A DNA stretch of 64,000 nt from Phyllobacteriaceae bacterium (GTDB taxonomy: Bacteria; Pseudomonadota; Alphaproteobacteria; Rhizobiales; Rhizobiaceae): contig JAMLIH010000001.1 of the NCBI GenBank assembly GCA_023954255.1, positions 1 through 64,000 on the forward strand, given 5' to 3'. Shown here one piece after another: positions 9,202 through 18,762 of this stretch (positions are counted from its first letter, which is position 1; every line of letters starts with the position of its first letter). The position numbers were made by a program, and so were the translations under genes. The notes under the pieces are model-generated. The model was not told the DNA's origin. It made no database searches and saw only the letters and a list, made by a program, of their open reading frames with translations.

Positions 9202-9519
9202 ATGATCATCCACCATCCCCTGCTCGGCCCGCGCGATGCGGCGGAATTCACCGTCCTGGGCGACGCTTCGCTCATCGAGCGGCCCGATCCGCAGTCGGCA
9301 GATGCCGAAGACCGCTTTTACGATTATGTCTATCTGCGCGACAACCCCGCCGGGCTGCATCGCGAACTGTGGTATCACGAACAGGGCGACCGTTCCTGGC
9401 TCGTCGTCACCCGCAACACCCTGACCCATGAAGTCGTCGGGGTGGAACTTGCCCGCGACGTGGCACTGGCCAAACGCACCGGCAAGAGAGCCAGGACGCG
9501 CAAGGGAGGCTCCGCATGA
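9202..9519 (+). CDS. soxD: Sarcosine oxidase subunit delta
   Basis: This is a 105-residue small subunit that in the known complex is a structural subunit able to bind zinc. The sequence contains GPRDAAEFTVLGDA near the start and YLRDNPAGLHRELWYHEQGDRSWLVVTRNT in the middle, both diagnostic. In many family members the N-terminus contains Cys-X2-Cys-type zinc ligands (I-x-CPxCG). Here the N-terminus is IIHHPLLGPR, so the first zinc-binding cysteines are replaced. The ATG at 9202 follows soxB by 11 bases, and the stop overlaps the soxA start (ATGA). Confidence 0.93.
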   Translation: MIIHHPLLGPRDAAEFTVLGDASLIERPDPQSADAEDRFYDYVYLRDNPAGLHRELWYHEQGDRSWLVVTRNTLTHEVVGVELARDVALAKRTGKRARTRKGGSA

Positions 9520-12470
9520 GCTTCCGTTCTCCCGCAAGCATCAAAACCGGTCTGATCGACCGCGATACCTCCCTCGCCTTTTCCTTCAACGGCAGGCAGA
9601 TGACCGGTCACGCCGGCGATACGCTCGCTTCGGCGCTGATTGCCAACGGCGTCAAGCTGGTCGGCCGCTCGTTCAAGTATCACCGCCCGCGCGGCATCTT
9701 CACCGCCGGTTCGGAAGAGCCCAACGCGCTCGTCACCCTGCGCGCGGGTGCGCATTCGGAACCCAATACGCGGGCGACCGTTGCCGAACTCTTTGACGGG
9801 CTGGTTGCCAGAAGCCAGAACCATCGCGGACCGCTCCATTTCGACCTGCTGGCGGTCAACGACCTGCTCTCGCCCTTCCTGACGGCAGGCTTCTACTACA
9901 AGACCTTCATGTGGCCGAAGAGCTTCTGGGAAAAGCTCTACGAGCCGGTGATCCGCTCTGCCGCCGGTCTCGGCCGGCTTTCGGGCGCAGAAGACCCGGA
10001 CAGCTATGACAAGGGCTTCCTGCATTGCGATATTCTGGTGATCGGCGCAGGCCCCGCCGGGCTTTCCGCTGCATTGCAGGCGGCGCGCTCCGGCGCGCGA
10101 GTCATCCTTGCCGATGAGGACTTCCTGCCCGGCGGCAGGCTCAATGCAGAAACCTATGAGGTTTCCGGCATGCCGGGCTATCGATGGGCGGCGGAAACGA
10201 TCGCCGAACTCCGTTCGATGGAAACCGTGCGGCTGATGACCCGCACCACCGTCTATGGCGCCTATGACCATGGCGTTTACGGTGCGCTGGAGAAAAAGAC
10301 CGATCATCTTGCCTCGGCAGACGGCAAGCCGCGTCAGGTGCTTTGGCGCATCTATTCGAAACAGGCCATTCTCTGCGCAGGCGCGACCGAGCGCCCCATT
10401 GCCTTTGCCAACAACGACCGGCCGGGCATCATGCTGGCAGGTAGCACACGCACCTATGCCAACCGCTTTGCGGCACTGGCCGGAAAACGCGTCACAATCT
10501 TCACCAACAACGATGACGGCTGGCGAACCGCAACCGACATGGTGGATGCCGGTGCGCAGATTGCCGCCATTATCGACAACCGGGAGATTGCGCCCCTTGT
10601 TGCCCCGGCGGGCGCTGCCATCGTCATGGGTGGCGCTATTTCCGATACAGGCGGCAGGCTGGCGCTGAAATCCGTCACGCTTTCAAACGGCCAGACAATC
10701 GAGACCGACTGTCTTGCGGTTTCCGGCGGCTGGAACCCAAACGTCCACCTGACCTGTCATCAGCGTGGTCGCCCGCAGTGGAACGCGGCGATCAACGCCT
10801 TCGTGCCGGGCGGTGAACTGCCGGTGGGCATGCGCGTTGCCGGCAGCGCCAGCGGCGCGCTGACACTCGCCGCCTGCCTTGCACAAGGCCACAAGGCAGC
10901 CTCCGAGGCCGCAAAGGCGCTTGGCTTCACGCCCTCCCGCAGCCGTCCCGCCCCCGCCTCGGACGAGGCAAGCGCCAATTCCGCCTTCTGGCATGTTGGC
11001 AACAGCAAGAAACGAGCCTGGGTCGATCTGCAGAACGATGTCACCACCAAGGACATCAAGCTCTCCCACCGCGAGGGCTTTCGTTCCGTCGAACACCTCA
11101 AGCGCTACACGACGATGGGCATGGCGACCGACCAGGGCAAGACTGCCAACATTCTGGGCTTGGCAATCATGGCCGAAGCCTCCGGCAAGTCCATTCCCGA
11201 AACCGGCACGACGATCTTCCGCCCACCGTATACGCCGGTTGCCATCGGTGCGCTGGCCGGCCGCTCACGCGGCAGCGAGTTCCGCCCCACACGGCTGACG
11301 ACATCCCATCAATGGGCGAAGGAACACGGGGCGATCTTCGTCGAAGCCGGCATGTGGCTGCGCGCGCAATGGTATCCCAAAGTCGGCGAAACCCACTGGC
11401 GGGAGAGCGTCGATCGCGAGGCGCTGGCCGTGCGCCGCTCCGTCGGCATCTGCGATGTCACGACGCTCGGCAAGATCGACGTTCAGGGCAAGGACGCCGC
11501 CCGTTTCCTCGACGCGCTCTATACCAATACCTTTTCGACGCTTCCCGTCGGCAAGGTGCGCTACGGGCTGATGCTGCGCGAGGACGGCATGGTCTACGAC
11601 GACGGCACCACGGCGCGGTTCGGCGAAAACCATTTCGTCATGACCACCACCACCGCCAATGCGGTTCTGGTCTTCCGCCGCATGGAATTTGCCCGCCAGT
11701 GCCTGTTCCCGGAGATGGACGTGCATCTGATCTCGGCAACCGAGCAATGGGCACAGTTCGCCGTTGCCGGGCCCAATTCGCGCAAGCTGCTGGAAAGGGT
11801 CGTCGGCAGGGAGCACGACATTTCCAATGAGGGCTTTCCCTTCATGGCCTGCGGCGAGGTAACCGTCTGCGGCGGCACACGGGCGCGCCTCTTCCGTATC
11901 TCCTTTTCCGGCGAACTGGCCTATGAGATTGCCGTTCCCGCCCGCTATGGCGATGCCCTCGTCCGCCGGCTGATGGAAGCAGGCAGAGAGTTCGATGTAA
12001 CGCCCTACGGCACCGAAGCGCTCAACGTGCTGCGCATCGAAAAGGGCCACGCCACGGCAAACGAATTGAATGGCCAGACCACGGCGCTCAATCTCGGCCT
12101 CGAGAAGATGGTCTCAAAGAAGAAGGATTGTATCGGCAGGGTGATGGCAGGCCGCGAGGCGCTCATCGACGATGATGCCGTCAGGCTCGTCGGCTTCAGG
12201 CCCGTAAACCCGCAGGACAGTCTGGTTTCAGGTGCCCATTTCATCGCCAGGGGCGATGCGGCCGTGACGGAAAACGATCAGGGCTGGATGACCTCGGTCT
12301 GTTATTCGCCGCATCTCGAAACCATGATCGGCCTCGGTTTCATCCGGCGCGGCAACGAGCGCATCGGCGAAACCGTCATCGCAGCCGATCCGCTGCGCGG
12401 CAGCACCTGCGAGGTGGAAATCGTCTCGCCCCATTTCATCGACCAGCAGGGAGAACGGCTGCGTGGCTGA
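9516..12470 (+). CDS. soxA: Sarcosine oxidase subunit alpha
   Basis: The protein has 984 residues, normal for the family. Residues about 10-90 form the N-terminal 2Fe-2S-ferredoxin-like fold without the iron-binding cysteines (GRSFKYHRPRGIFTAG). Residues about 170-470 are a NAD/FAD disulfide-reductase-like domain with VIGAGPAGLSAALQAA. The C-terminal ~380 residues are GcvT-like, binding tetrahydrofolate (DVTTLGKIDVQGKDAARFLD; SFSGELAYEIAVPA). It receives electrons and the one-carbon unit from the beta subunit's reaction. The ATG overlaps soxD's stop and its own stop overlaps soxG by 8 bases, so the four genes are tightly coupled. Confidence 0.97.
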   Translation: MSFRSPASIKTGLIDRDTSLAFSFNGRQMTGHAGDTLASALIANGVKLVGRSFKYHRPRGIFTAGSEEPNALVTLRAGAHSEPNTRATVAELFDGLVARSQNHRGPLHFDLLAVNDLLSPFLTAGFYYKTFMWPKSFWEKLYEPVIRSAAGLGRLSGAEDPDSYDKGFLHCDILVIGAGPAGLSAALQAARSGARVILADEDFLPGGRLNAETYEVSGMPGYRWAAETIAELRSMETVRLMTRTTVYGAYDHGVYGALEKKTDHLASADGKPRQVLWRIYSKQAILCAGATERPIAFANNDRPGIMLAGSTRTYANRFAALAGKRVTIFTNNDDGWRTATDMVDAGAQIAAIIDNREIAPLVAPAGAAIVMGGAISDTGGRLALKSVTLSNGQTIETDCLAVSGGWNPNVHLTCHQRGRPQWNAAINAFVPGGELPVGMRVAGSASGALTLAACLAQGHKAASEAAKALGFTPSRSRPAPASDEASANSAFWHVGNSKKRAWVDLQNDVTTKDIKLSHREGFRSVEHLKRYTTMGMATDQGKTANILGLAIMAEASGKSIPETGTTIFRPPYTPVAIGALAGRSRGSEFRPTRLTTSHQWAKEHGAIFVEAGMWLRAQWYPKVGETHWRESVDREALAVRRSVGICDVTTLGKIDVQGKDAARFLDALYTNTFSTLPVGKVRYGLMLREDGMVYDDGTTARFGENHFVMTTTTANAVLVFRRMEFARQCLFPEMDVHLISATEQWAQFAVAGPNSRKLLERVVGREHDISNEGFPFMACGEVTVCGGTRARLFRISFSGELAYEIAVPARYGDALVRRLMEAGREFDVTPYGTEALNVLRIEKGHATANELNGQTTALNLGLEKMVSKKKDCIGRVMAGREALIDDDAVRLVGFRPVNPQDSLVSGAHFIARGDAAVTENDQGWMTSVCYSPHLETMIGLGFIRRGNERIGETVIAADPLRGSTCEVEIVSPHFIDQQGERLRG

Positions 12471-13041
12471 ACAACTCACCCCCGTTTCACCGCTTGCCGC
12501 GGTTTCGCCCCTGGGCGGGCACACCTCCGGCCATGACGGCACCACCCTTGCCGAGGTCACCGGCCTGGCGCTCGTCTCCCTTGCCGTTTCGGCCGGCAGC
12601 GAGAAGGCCTTTGCCGCTGCCATCAGGAAAGCCTGGAAGATAGAAGTACCGCCACCCGGCATGTCAGCCACCGCAGGCGATATCCGGCTGATCTGGACCG
12701 CGCCGGGCCAGTATCATCTGCTGATGGTTGAGCCGCAAGGCGATCCTCTTTCGCCGGTCATGAAGGCGGTTTCCGGTACGGCCTGGCTCACCGACCAGTC
12801 GGACAGCCATGCGATGTTGCGGCTGCAAGGCCCCCGCGCCCGCGATGCGCTGGAGCGTATCTGCCCGCTCGACCTGCACCCCGGCAGTTTCGCCGTCGAT
12901 GCAGCAGCCCGCACGGTGATGGAACATCTCGGCGTCCTGCTGATCCGCGAGGAAGCAGACCGCTATCTGCTGCTTTCAGCGCGCTCTTCCGCGCATTCCT
13001 TCCTGCAAGCCGTCGAAACCTCGCTCGACAATACTGCTTGA
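12463..13041 (+). CDS. soxG: Sarcosine oxidase subunit gamma
   Basis: This 192-residue protein starts at GTG 12463, inside the 3' end of soxA, with a purine-rich ribosome site (AGGGAGAA). It has the SoxG/GcvT-like fold with DIRLIWTAPGQYHLLM and a conserved VTDQSDSH-like segment (LTDQSDSHAMLRLQGPRARDALERICPLDL). It completes the alpha-beta-gamma-delta complex. No glyA, folate or formaldehyde-dehydrogenase gene follows, unlike in some soxBDAG clusters. The next gene converges from the other strand. Confidence 0.93.
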   Translation: MAEQLTPVSPLAAVSPLGGHTSGHDGTTLAEVTGLALVSLAVSAGSEKAFAAAIRKAWKIEVPPPGMSATAGDIRLIWTAPGQYHLLMVEPQGDPLSPVMKAVSGTAWLTDQSDSHAMLRLQGPRARDALERICPLDLHPGSFAVDAAARTVMEHLGVLLIREEADRYLLLSARSSAHSFLQAVETSLDNTA

Positions 13042-13288
13042 GGCGGAATTCTTTACCCGCGTGTCAGATACACAACCAAAACGCGATATTTTTCGCAAAT
13101 ACGACCGGCCGCTAACTTCCCCTTAACTGCGCACCGTCATAACTTTCAATGCGAAGGGCGGCACGGCACCTGGATTGCCCACACTTCTCGGTTCAGGCGC
13201 AAGCTTGCGATATTATGGATACGCCCATCCGTCGCAGCGGACCTCAGAGCCGCCCTTCGCTTGATTGCTCCTTCAGTCGTTACCGGCA

Positions 13289-15094
13289 TCAGCCCGCAAT
13301 CGCTGCATCCGTCACCCGCAACTGCACACGGCGGCTGCCCTGCCAGTGGTCGGCGCCCAGGACCCCTGCAACATGAAACCGGCTGGCTCTTCCCGAAAGC
13401 AGCGCCTCGCCCATCGGCTCGTTTGCCTTTCTGAAGGCGATTGCCCGAAGCTGTGCGCCATCGCTGCCGCGCAGGGAAAAGCTCACATGGTCGCGGCCGA
13501 CCACTCTGGCACCCGTTACCGTATGGCCGGGAAAGGCCAGCATGGGCTGGGGATGGCCCGCCCCGTAGGGGCCTGCCTGTTCCAGCAGATCGACCAGTTC
13601 CAGCGTCGCCGCTCTGGCCGAAAGCGCGGCATCGATCTTCAGCATGTGTGCTGCACGCGCACGCGCAACGGCGTCCGAAAGCGCTTCTTCCATATGGGCG
13701 CGCAAATCGCCGAGCCGGTTGCGCGCTACCGTCAGCCCGGCCGCCATGGCATGCCCGCCACCCTTTTCCAGCACGCCAGCCGCCACGGCCGCACGCACCG
13801 CGGCGCCGAGATCGACCCCGCTGATCGAGCGGCCGGAACCCGTTCCCCTGCCGTTGCGATCGAGCGCGATGGCAATCGCCGGCCGTGAAAACCGTTCCTT
13901 CAACCGCGCCGCAAGCAGGCCGACAATGCCCGGATGCCAGCCCTCTCGCGCGGTAACCAGCACCACCGGCCCCTCGCCCCTGGCGGTCTCCGCCTCGCCT
14001 TCGGCCATCGCTTCTTCCAGCATGGCAGCTTCAGCCCGCTGGCGCTCGGCATTGAGCCGCTCGAGTTCGGATGCGATCTGTTCTGCCTGTTCGCGGTCGT
14101 CGGTCGAAAGCAGCCGGCTGCCGAGCGCCGCATCGCCGATCCGCCCGCCAGCATTGATCCTCGGCCCCAACAGGAAGGCGAGATGGTAGGTGCTGGCGGG
14201 CCCGTCGAGCCTCGCCGCCCTCCCAAGCGCCTCGAGCCCGGCATTGCCGCCCCTCTGTGCGCTGCCGCGCAGGACATCGAGCCCGCGCACAACGAAGGCC
14301 CGGTTGAGCCCCGTCAGCGGCACCACATCGCAAACCGTTGCCAGCGCCACGAGATCGAGCATTGCCATCAGGTTGGGGCCCGTGGCCTGCCCCCGGTTTC
14401 GCAATTCGCGCTGAACGGCAACCAGCGTCATGAACACAACACCGGCAGCGCACAGATAGCCGAGACCGGAAAGATCGTCCTGGCGGTTCGGGTTGACCAG
14501 TGCTTTGGCCGAAGGAAGCTCGCTGCCGAGTTGGTGATGGTCGAGCACGACCACATCGACGCCCGTTTCCTTCGCCGCCTCAAGCGCCTCGAAGGACGTG
14601 GAGCCGCAATCGACGGTGACGATCAGCTTCGCGCCGTTGTCGATCAACTGCCGGATGGCCTCGGGATTGGGGCCATAGCCCTCGAAGATGCGGTCGGGAA
14701 TGTAGATTTCGTGGGAGATGCCGAACGCCGAAAGAAAACGCGCCAGCAATGCGGCGGAAACCGCCCCGTCGACATCGTAGTCGCCGAAGATCGCAACGCG
14801 CTCCCCGGCGCTTATGGCAGCGGCAATCCGACCGGCGGCCTCGTCCATCGCCGTCAGCGTCGAGGGATCGGGCATCAGGTCGCGCAGGGTTGGCGCCAGA
14901 AAACCTTCCGCCTCATCGGCCGTAACGCCGCGTCCGGCGAGCACCCGTGCCACGATTTCGGGAATATCGCTCGTCTGGCTGATTGCCAGCGCCTCGTTGC
15001 GGCCGCGCAGATCCAGCCGGTCGGCCCATCGATTGCCCGACAGGGACTGTTCCACGTCCAGAAAAGCGCGCTGATCGGGGTCCGCCATGCTCAT
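13289..15094 (-). CDS. recJ: Single-stranded-DNA-specific exonuclease RecJ
   Basis: The 601-residue protein degrades single-stranded DNA 5' to 3' in RecFOR recombination and in base-excision and mismatch repair. DHH-family motifs are intact: motif I FGDYDVDGAVSAALL at about residue 95, an ADCGSTS-like motif (VDCGSTS), DHH in VVLDHHQLGSELP, and DHHA1-domain GGHAMAAG near residue 425. A C-terminal OB-like domain follows. ATG 15094 is the outermost start; a second ATG lies two codons later. It is last in a minus-strand hom–glpX–recJ series, 67 bases after glpX. Confidence 0.97.
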   Translation of the reverse strand: MSMADPDQRAFLDVEQSLSGNRWADRLDLRGRNEALAISQTSDIPEIVARVLAGRGVTADEAEGFLAPTLRDLMPDPSTLTAMDEAAGRIAAAISAGERVAIFGDYDVDGAVSAALLARFLSAFGISHEIYIPDRIFEGYGPNPEAIRQLIDNGAKLIVTVDCGSTSFEALEAAKETGVDVVVLDHHQLGSELPSAKALVNPNRQDDLSGLGYLCAAGVVFMTLVAVQRELRNRGQATGPNLMAMLDLVALATVCDVVPLTGLNRAFVVRGLDVLRGSAQRGGNAGLEALGRAARLDGPASTYHLAFLLGPRINAGGRIGDAALGSRLLSTDDREQAEQIASELERLNAERQRAEAAMLEEAMAEGEAETARGEGPVVLVTAREGWHPGIVGLLAARLKERFSRPAIAIALDRNGRGTGSGRSISGVDLGAAVRAAVAAGVLEKGGGHAMAAGLTVARNRLGDLRAHMEEALSDAVARARAAHMLKIDAALSARAATLELVDLLEQAGPYGAGHPQPMLAFPGHTVTGARVVGRDHVSFSLRGSDGAQLRAIAFRKANEPMGEALLSGRASRFHVAGVLGADHWQGSRRVQLRVTDAAIAG

Positions 15095-15161
15095 TCTTCA
15101 AGCATGCCGCGCGATTGCATCGCCATCAAGCAGCAATACTGACAGCCAGCGGCAGCAGAAA

Positions 15162-16160
15162 TCACCCGAATTTTTCAAGATCGTGGTGGATCGCCTTGAT
15201 CTCGCGCACGGTCTTGGAGGCAGAGCGCATCACAACCGTATGGGTGGAGATGCTTTCGCGGCCAAAGCGCACGCCGTCGAGCATATTGCCGTCGGTAACG
15301 CCCGTTGCCGAGAAGATCACGTCGCCCTTGGCCATCTCCTCCATGGTATAGGCTCGGTTGGGGTCTTCGACCCCCATCTTCCTTGCCCGGGCGACCTTCT
15401 CCGGCGTGTCGAGGATCAGCCTGCCCTGCATCTGACCGCCAATGCAGCGCAGTGCAGCGGCAGCCAGCACGCCCTCGGGCGCACCGCCAATGCCGATATA
15501 GATGTCGATGCCCGTCTGGTCGGGATCGGTGGTGTGGATCACGCCGGCAACATCACCGTCGCCGATCAGGCGGATGGCGACGCCCGCAGCGCGCACTTCC
15601 TCGATCAGCCTTGCATGGCGCGGCCGGTCCATGATGCAGGCCGTCAGTTCGGAAACCTTCACGCCCTTGGCCCTGGCAAGGGCCGCAAGGTTGTCGTTTA
15701 CCGGTGCGTCGATGTCGATCAGCCCCGGCTTGTAGCCCGGCCCGATGGCGATCTTGTCCATGTAGACATCCGGCGCATAGAGCAAGTTCCCGCGCTCGGC
15801 CATGGCGATGACGGCAAGCGAATTGGGCAGGTTCTTGGCGCAGATCGTCGTGCCTTCCAAAGGATCGAGCGCGATGTCGACTGCAGGCCCTTTTCTGGTA
15901 CCCACTTCCTCGCCGATATACAGCATCGGCGCTTCGTCACGCTCGCCCTCGCCGATCACCACCTTGCCGTCGATCGGCAGGTTGTTGAGTTCGGTGCGCA
16001 TGGCATCAACGGCTGCCTGGTCGGCCTGTTTTTCATCGCCATGCCCGCGCAGCCGGGCGGCAGCCACGGCGGCTGCCTCCGTAACGCGTGCCAGTTCCAG
16101 CGTCAGAATGCGGTCGAGCCGCTCCTCCGAACCAGTTTTTTTGTCGTTGTCTTTCGCCAT
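15162..16160 (-). CDS. glpX: Fructose-1,6-bisphosphatase class II (GlpX)
   Basis: The enzyme hydrolyses fructose-1,6-bisphosphate to fructose-6-phosphate in gluconeogenesis. The start is ATG 16160 (MAKDNDKK), giving 332 residues, the family's usual length; the open frame runs 24 codons further upstream. Family motifs are VIGEGERDEAPMLYIGEEVG, the metal-binding DPLEGTT, and IGIGGAPEGVLAAAALRC. The hom–glpX–recJ order recurs in Rhizobiales and fits co-transcription, although about 160 bases separate hom and glpX. Confidence 0.96.
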   Translation of the reverse strand: MAKDNDKKTGSEERLDRILTLELARVTEAAAVAAARLRGHGDEKQADQAAVDAMRTELNNLPIDGKVVIGEGERDEAPMLYIGEEVGTRKGPAVDIALDPLEGTTICAKNLPNSLAVIAMAERGNLLYAPDVYMDKIAIGPGYKPGLIDIDAPVNDNLAALARAKGVKVSELTACIMDRPRHARLIEEVRAAGVAIRLIGDGDVAGVIHTTDPDQTGIDIYIGIGGAPEGVLAAAALRCIGGQMQGRLILDTPEKVARARKMGVEDPNRAYTMEEMAKGDVIFSATGVTDGNMLDGVRFGRESISTHTVVMRSASKTVREIKAIHHDLEKFG

Positions 16161-16320
16161 TCTTTTCTGCTCCGGCAGCATCATTCTTGTGTCGCGTGCA
16201 GCGCATATCCACCAGCCAGCAGCGAAACACAATGCCGCCAGCGGATTTAAATCGATATGATTTTTTCGGAACCCCGGTTTTTCACAGAGAGGCTTAACGC
16301 GGCACCTTTCGCAGCGAAAA

Positions 16321-17640
16321 TCAGTGCTCCAGGCGGATCATCTGCGAGGGGGCCGCAAGGTGGCCGTCCTGCTCGATTTTCTCAAGCGCATCGCGGATCG
16401 CCTGTTCCGTCGTCTCGTGGGTGATCAGGATGATCGTCTGCGGGCCGTCGGCGTTCTCCGCTGCGCCGTTCTTCCTGCGCTGCACGATGGAGGCGAGCGA
16501 AATGCCCTGTTCGGCCATGCGGCTGGCGATGGAGGCGAAAACGCCGGTCTGATCGTGCACGGTCAGGCGGATGAAATAGCCGCCTGCATGGGCGCGCATG
16601 GCCGCCCGCTTGTAGGGGGCCAGCAATGCCGCAGGCTTGCCGAGCGCAGGCGCGATCTGATGTCCCGGCCGGCTCTTGGCAATGTCGCAGAGATCACCTG
16701 AAACCGCGGATGCAGTGGCATCCCCCCCGGCACCAGGGCCTGAAAGCACCAGACGCCCGACGATATCGGCCTCGATTGCCACGGCATTGGTGACGCCCGC
16801 AATCTGGGCGATCGGCGCTCGTACCGGCACCATGGTCGGATGCACCCGCTGCTCGATGCCGCTGGCCGTTTTCTGCGCCACGCCCAGCAGCTTGATGCGA
16901 TAGCCCATGTCGCGGGCCGCCTCGATGTCTTCTGCCGTGATGTTGGATATCCCCTCGACATAGATGTCATCGGCGGAAATCACGCTGCCGAAGGCAAGGC
17001 TCGTCAGGATCGAGAGCTTGTGGGCGGTGTCGTATCCCTCGACATCGAAGGTCGGGTCGGCCTCGGCATAACCCAGCGCCTGGGCCTGGGCGAGGCATGC
17101 GTCATAGGAAAGCCCCTCGTCCTCCATCCGTGTCAGGATGTAGTTGCAGGTGCCGTTGAGAATGCCATAGACGCGGAAGACATCGTTCGACGTCAGTGCC
17201 TCGCGCATGGTCTTGATGATCGGAATGCCGCCTGCGACCGCTGCCTCGAAATTGAGGATCAGGCCCCTTTCCTCCGCCATTTGTGCGAGTTCGACGCCGT
17301 GACGGGCAAGCAGCGCCTTGTTGGCGGTTACCACATGCTTGCCTGCTTCAAGCGCCTGCTTGACTGCCGAATAAGCCGGATCGCCCTCCCCGCCGATCAG
17401 TTCGACGAAAACGTCGATATCGTCGCTGGCGGCAAGAGCCGCCGGCGTATCGAACCAGGTCACCTTCGAAAGATCGCAGTCCCGGTCGCGGCTGCGGTCG
17501 CGGGCGCTGACCCCGGTCACCGTCATCGCCCGGCCGCAGCGCTCGGCAAGCGCCGCTGCCTTCTTATCCAGTATCCGAACCAGGGCAGAACCCACGGTTC
17601 CTAACCCTGCAACACCGATCCGCAATGCCGATTGAGCCAC
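16321..17640 (-). CDS. hom: Homoserine dehydrogenase
   Basis: The enzyme reduces aspartate-semialdehyde to homoserine on the path to threonine and methionine. At 439 residues it is monofunctional, without a fused aspartokinase. The N-terminal Rossmann motif is GVAGLGTVGSALVRIL. The catalytic domain contains NGTCNYILTRMEDEGLSY and EGISNITAEDIEAA. A C-terminal ACT domain (FIRLTVHDQTGVFASIASRMAEQGISL, about residues 350-420) suggests allosteric control, usually by threonine. Translation starts at GTG 17640. It heads the hom–glpX–recJ series. Confidence 0.97.
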   Translation of the reverse strand: MAQSALRIGVAGLGTVGSALVRILDKKAAALAERCGRAMTVTGVSARDRSRDRDCDLSKVTWFDTPAALAASDDIDVFVELIGGEGDPAYSAVKQALEAGKHVVTANKALLARHGVELAQMAEERGLILNFEAAVAGGIPIIKTMREALTSNDVFRVYGILNGTCNYILTRMEDEGLSYDACLAQAQALGYAEADPTFDVEGYDTAHKLSILTSLAFGSVISADDIYVEGISNITAEDIEAARDMGYRIKLLGVAQKTASGIEQRVHPTMVPVRAPIAQIAGVTNAVAIEADIVGRLVLSGPGAGGDATASAVSGDLCDIAKSRPGHQIAPALGKPAALLAPYKRAAMRAHAGGYFIRLTVHDQTGVFASIASRMAEQGISLASIVQRRKNGAAENADGPQTIILITHETTEQAIRDALEKIEQDGHLAAPSQMIRLEH

Positions 17641-17839
17641 GCCGCCTTACCCTTGCTTCTTCTGTTTTATGCTGTGTCGCCTTACCCGCCGCATGCGCTG
17701 GGCGCCACGGGCCGCAAACCGGCACTGTTTAGGAAGGCGCACGGAAAACTTCAAGCGTGAAACTTGAGGCATCGCCACGAAACGCGCCGGCCTGCGGTGC
17801 CAGAAGGTGGCGCCGGCGGCATGTCAGGAACATGCAGGC

Positions 17840-18424
17840 TCAGTTTTCGATGGCATCGACCGCCTGCTCGTAGTGGGTCTTGCCCTTTTTCTGCAGGCGG
17901 CGGATTGCCTCCTGGCGCGCCTCGATCTCCGCGTCGGACAGTTCCGAACCCACAGCCTTTCGGCTCTCATCCAGTTTCGACGCTATGTCGGCCTGCTCCC
18001 GGGTGTCCATCTGTTCGGTGGCGGCACCCGGCACGGCGCCAATCTGGGTTTTCTGCCCCGACGAAACGGCAGCCTTTGCGCGAATTTCATCGACCGCCTG
18101 CTGACGCTTTGCCGGATCGCCGACACTGCCGGTCGCCGTATCTTCGGAAACCGAAGCCTGCGGCGGGACTTGCGACGGGACTTGTGATTGTGTCTGGGCA
18201 AGGTCCTGTGGCGCAACCGGCAACGCCTGCGACTGCACGTTCTGCGCTGCCGGCACGCGCTGCCCGGTTGCTGAATGGCTGGTTGCGGTTTGGCCGCCAA
18301 CCGGTCGGAAATCACGGGAATCGAGCGTAGAGGAGACACAGCCCGAGCCGGCGAAAACCAGGAGCCCGACAAGCAGTGCTGCCGGAACCGTCCGCACGGC
18401 CGCGATTTGCCGGTCAAACCTCAT
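17840..18424 (-). CDS. Putative lipoprotein, Gln/Ala-rich
   Basis: From ATG 18424, which has an AGAGGGG ribosome site, the protein has about 194 residues. It begins with a basic n-region, a hydrophobic segment and a lipobox-like FAGSGC (Cys near residue 29). The remainder is low-complexity, rich in Gln, Pro, Ser and Val, with a more charged C-terminal helix (SELSDAEIEARQEAIRRLQKKGKTHYE). No enzyme domain is visible. Probably an envelope-anchored protein of unknown function. The open frame continues upstream to 18538, but that extension lacks any signal-peptide logic. Confidence 0.7.
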   Translation of the reverse strand: MRFDRQIAAVRTVPAALLVGLLVFAGSGCVSSTLDSRDFRPVGGQTATSHSATGQRVPAAQNVQSQALPVAPQDLAQTQSQVPSQVPPQASVSEDTATGSVGDPAKRQQAVDEIRAKAAVSSGQKTQIGAVPGAATEQMDTREQADIASKLDESRKAVGSELSDAEIEARQEAIRRLQKKGKTHYEQAVDAIEN

Positions 18425-18762
18425 GCAAAATGCCCCTCTTTGCCGGCACTGCCGGCGCGTATGCATCCCGGCCCGTCGGACCCGGTGCCGAATATCCCTG
18501 CCCGAGCTTAGCGTCAATTTTGTGGTCGCACAGCCCACGCATTTTCAATCACACGGCGATGCTTCTGCCCTCCAGGCCGCCGGCTGTCGCAGCAAAAACC
18601 CCTATCTACCGGCATTCCTTGAAAATTCCGTTTGCACCCTGCCAAACGCCTGCTATCTTTTTCAGGTTCTCTCGGCATGAGTCCGGACAGAGGGTGACCG
18701 GGTTTCACAGCTTCGAGACATACCCATTCCAAGATTCCAATGACCACAGGGAGAAATCCGTC

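Noticed and set aside
13042..13288. Possible small gene between soxG and recJ
   Set aside because: The only frame (from 13149) has no ribosome site and continues into the antisense of recJ.
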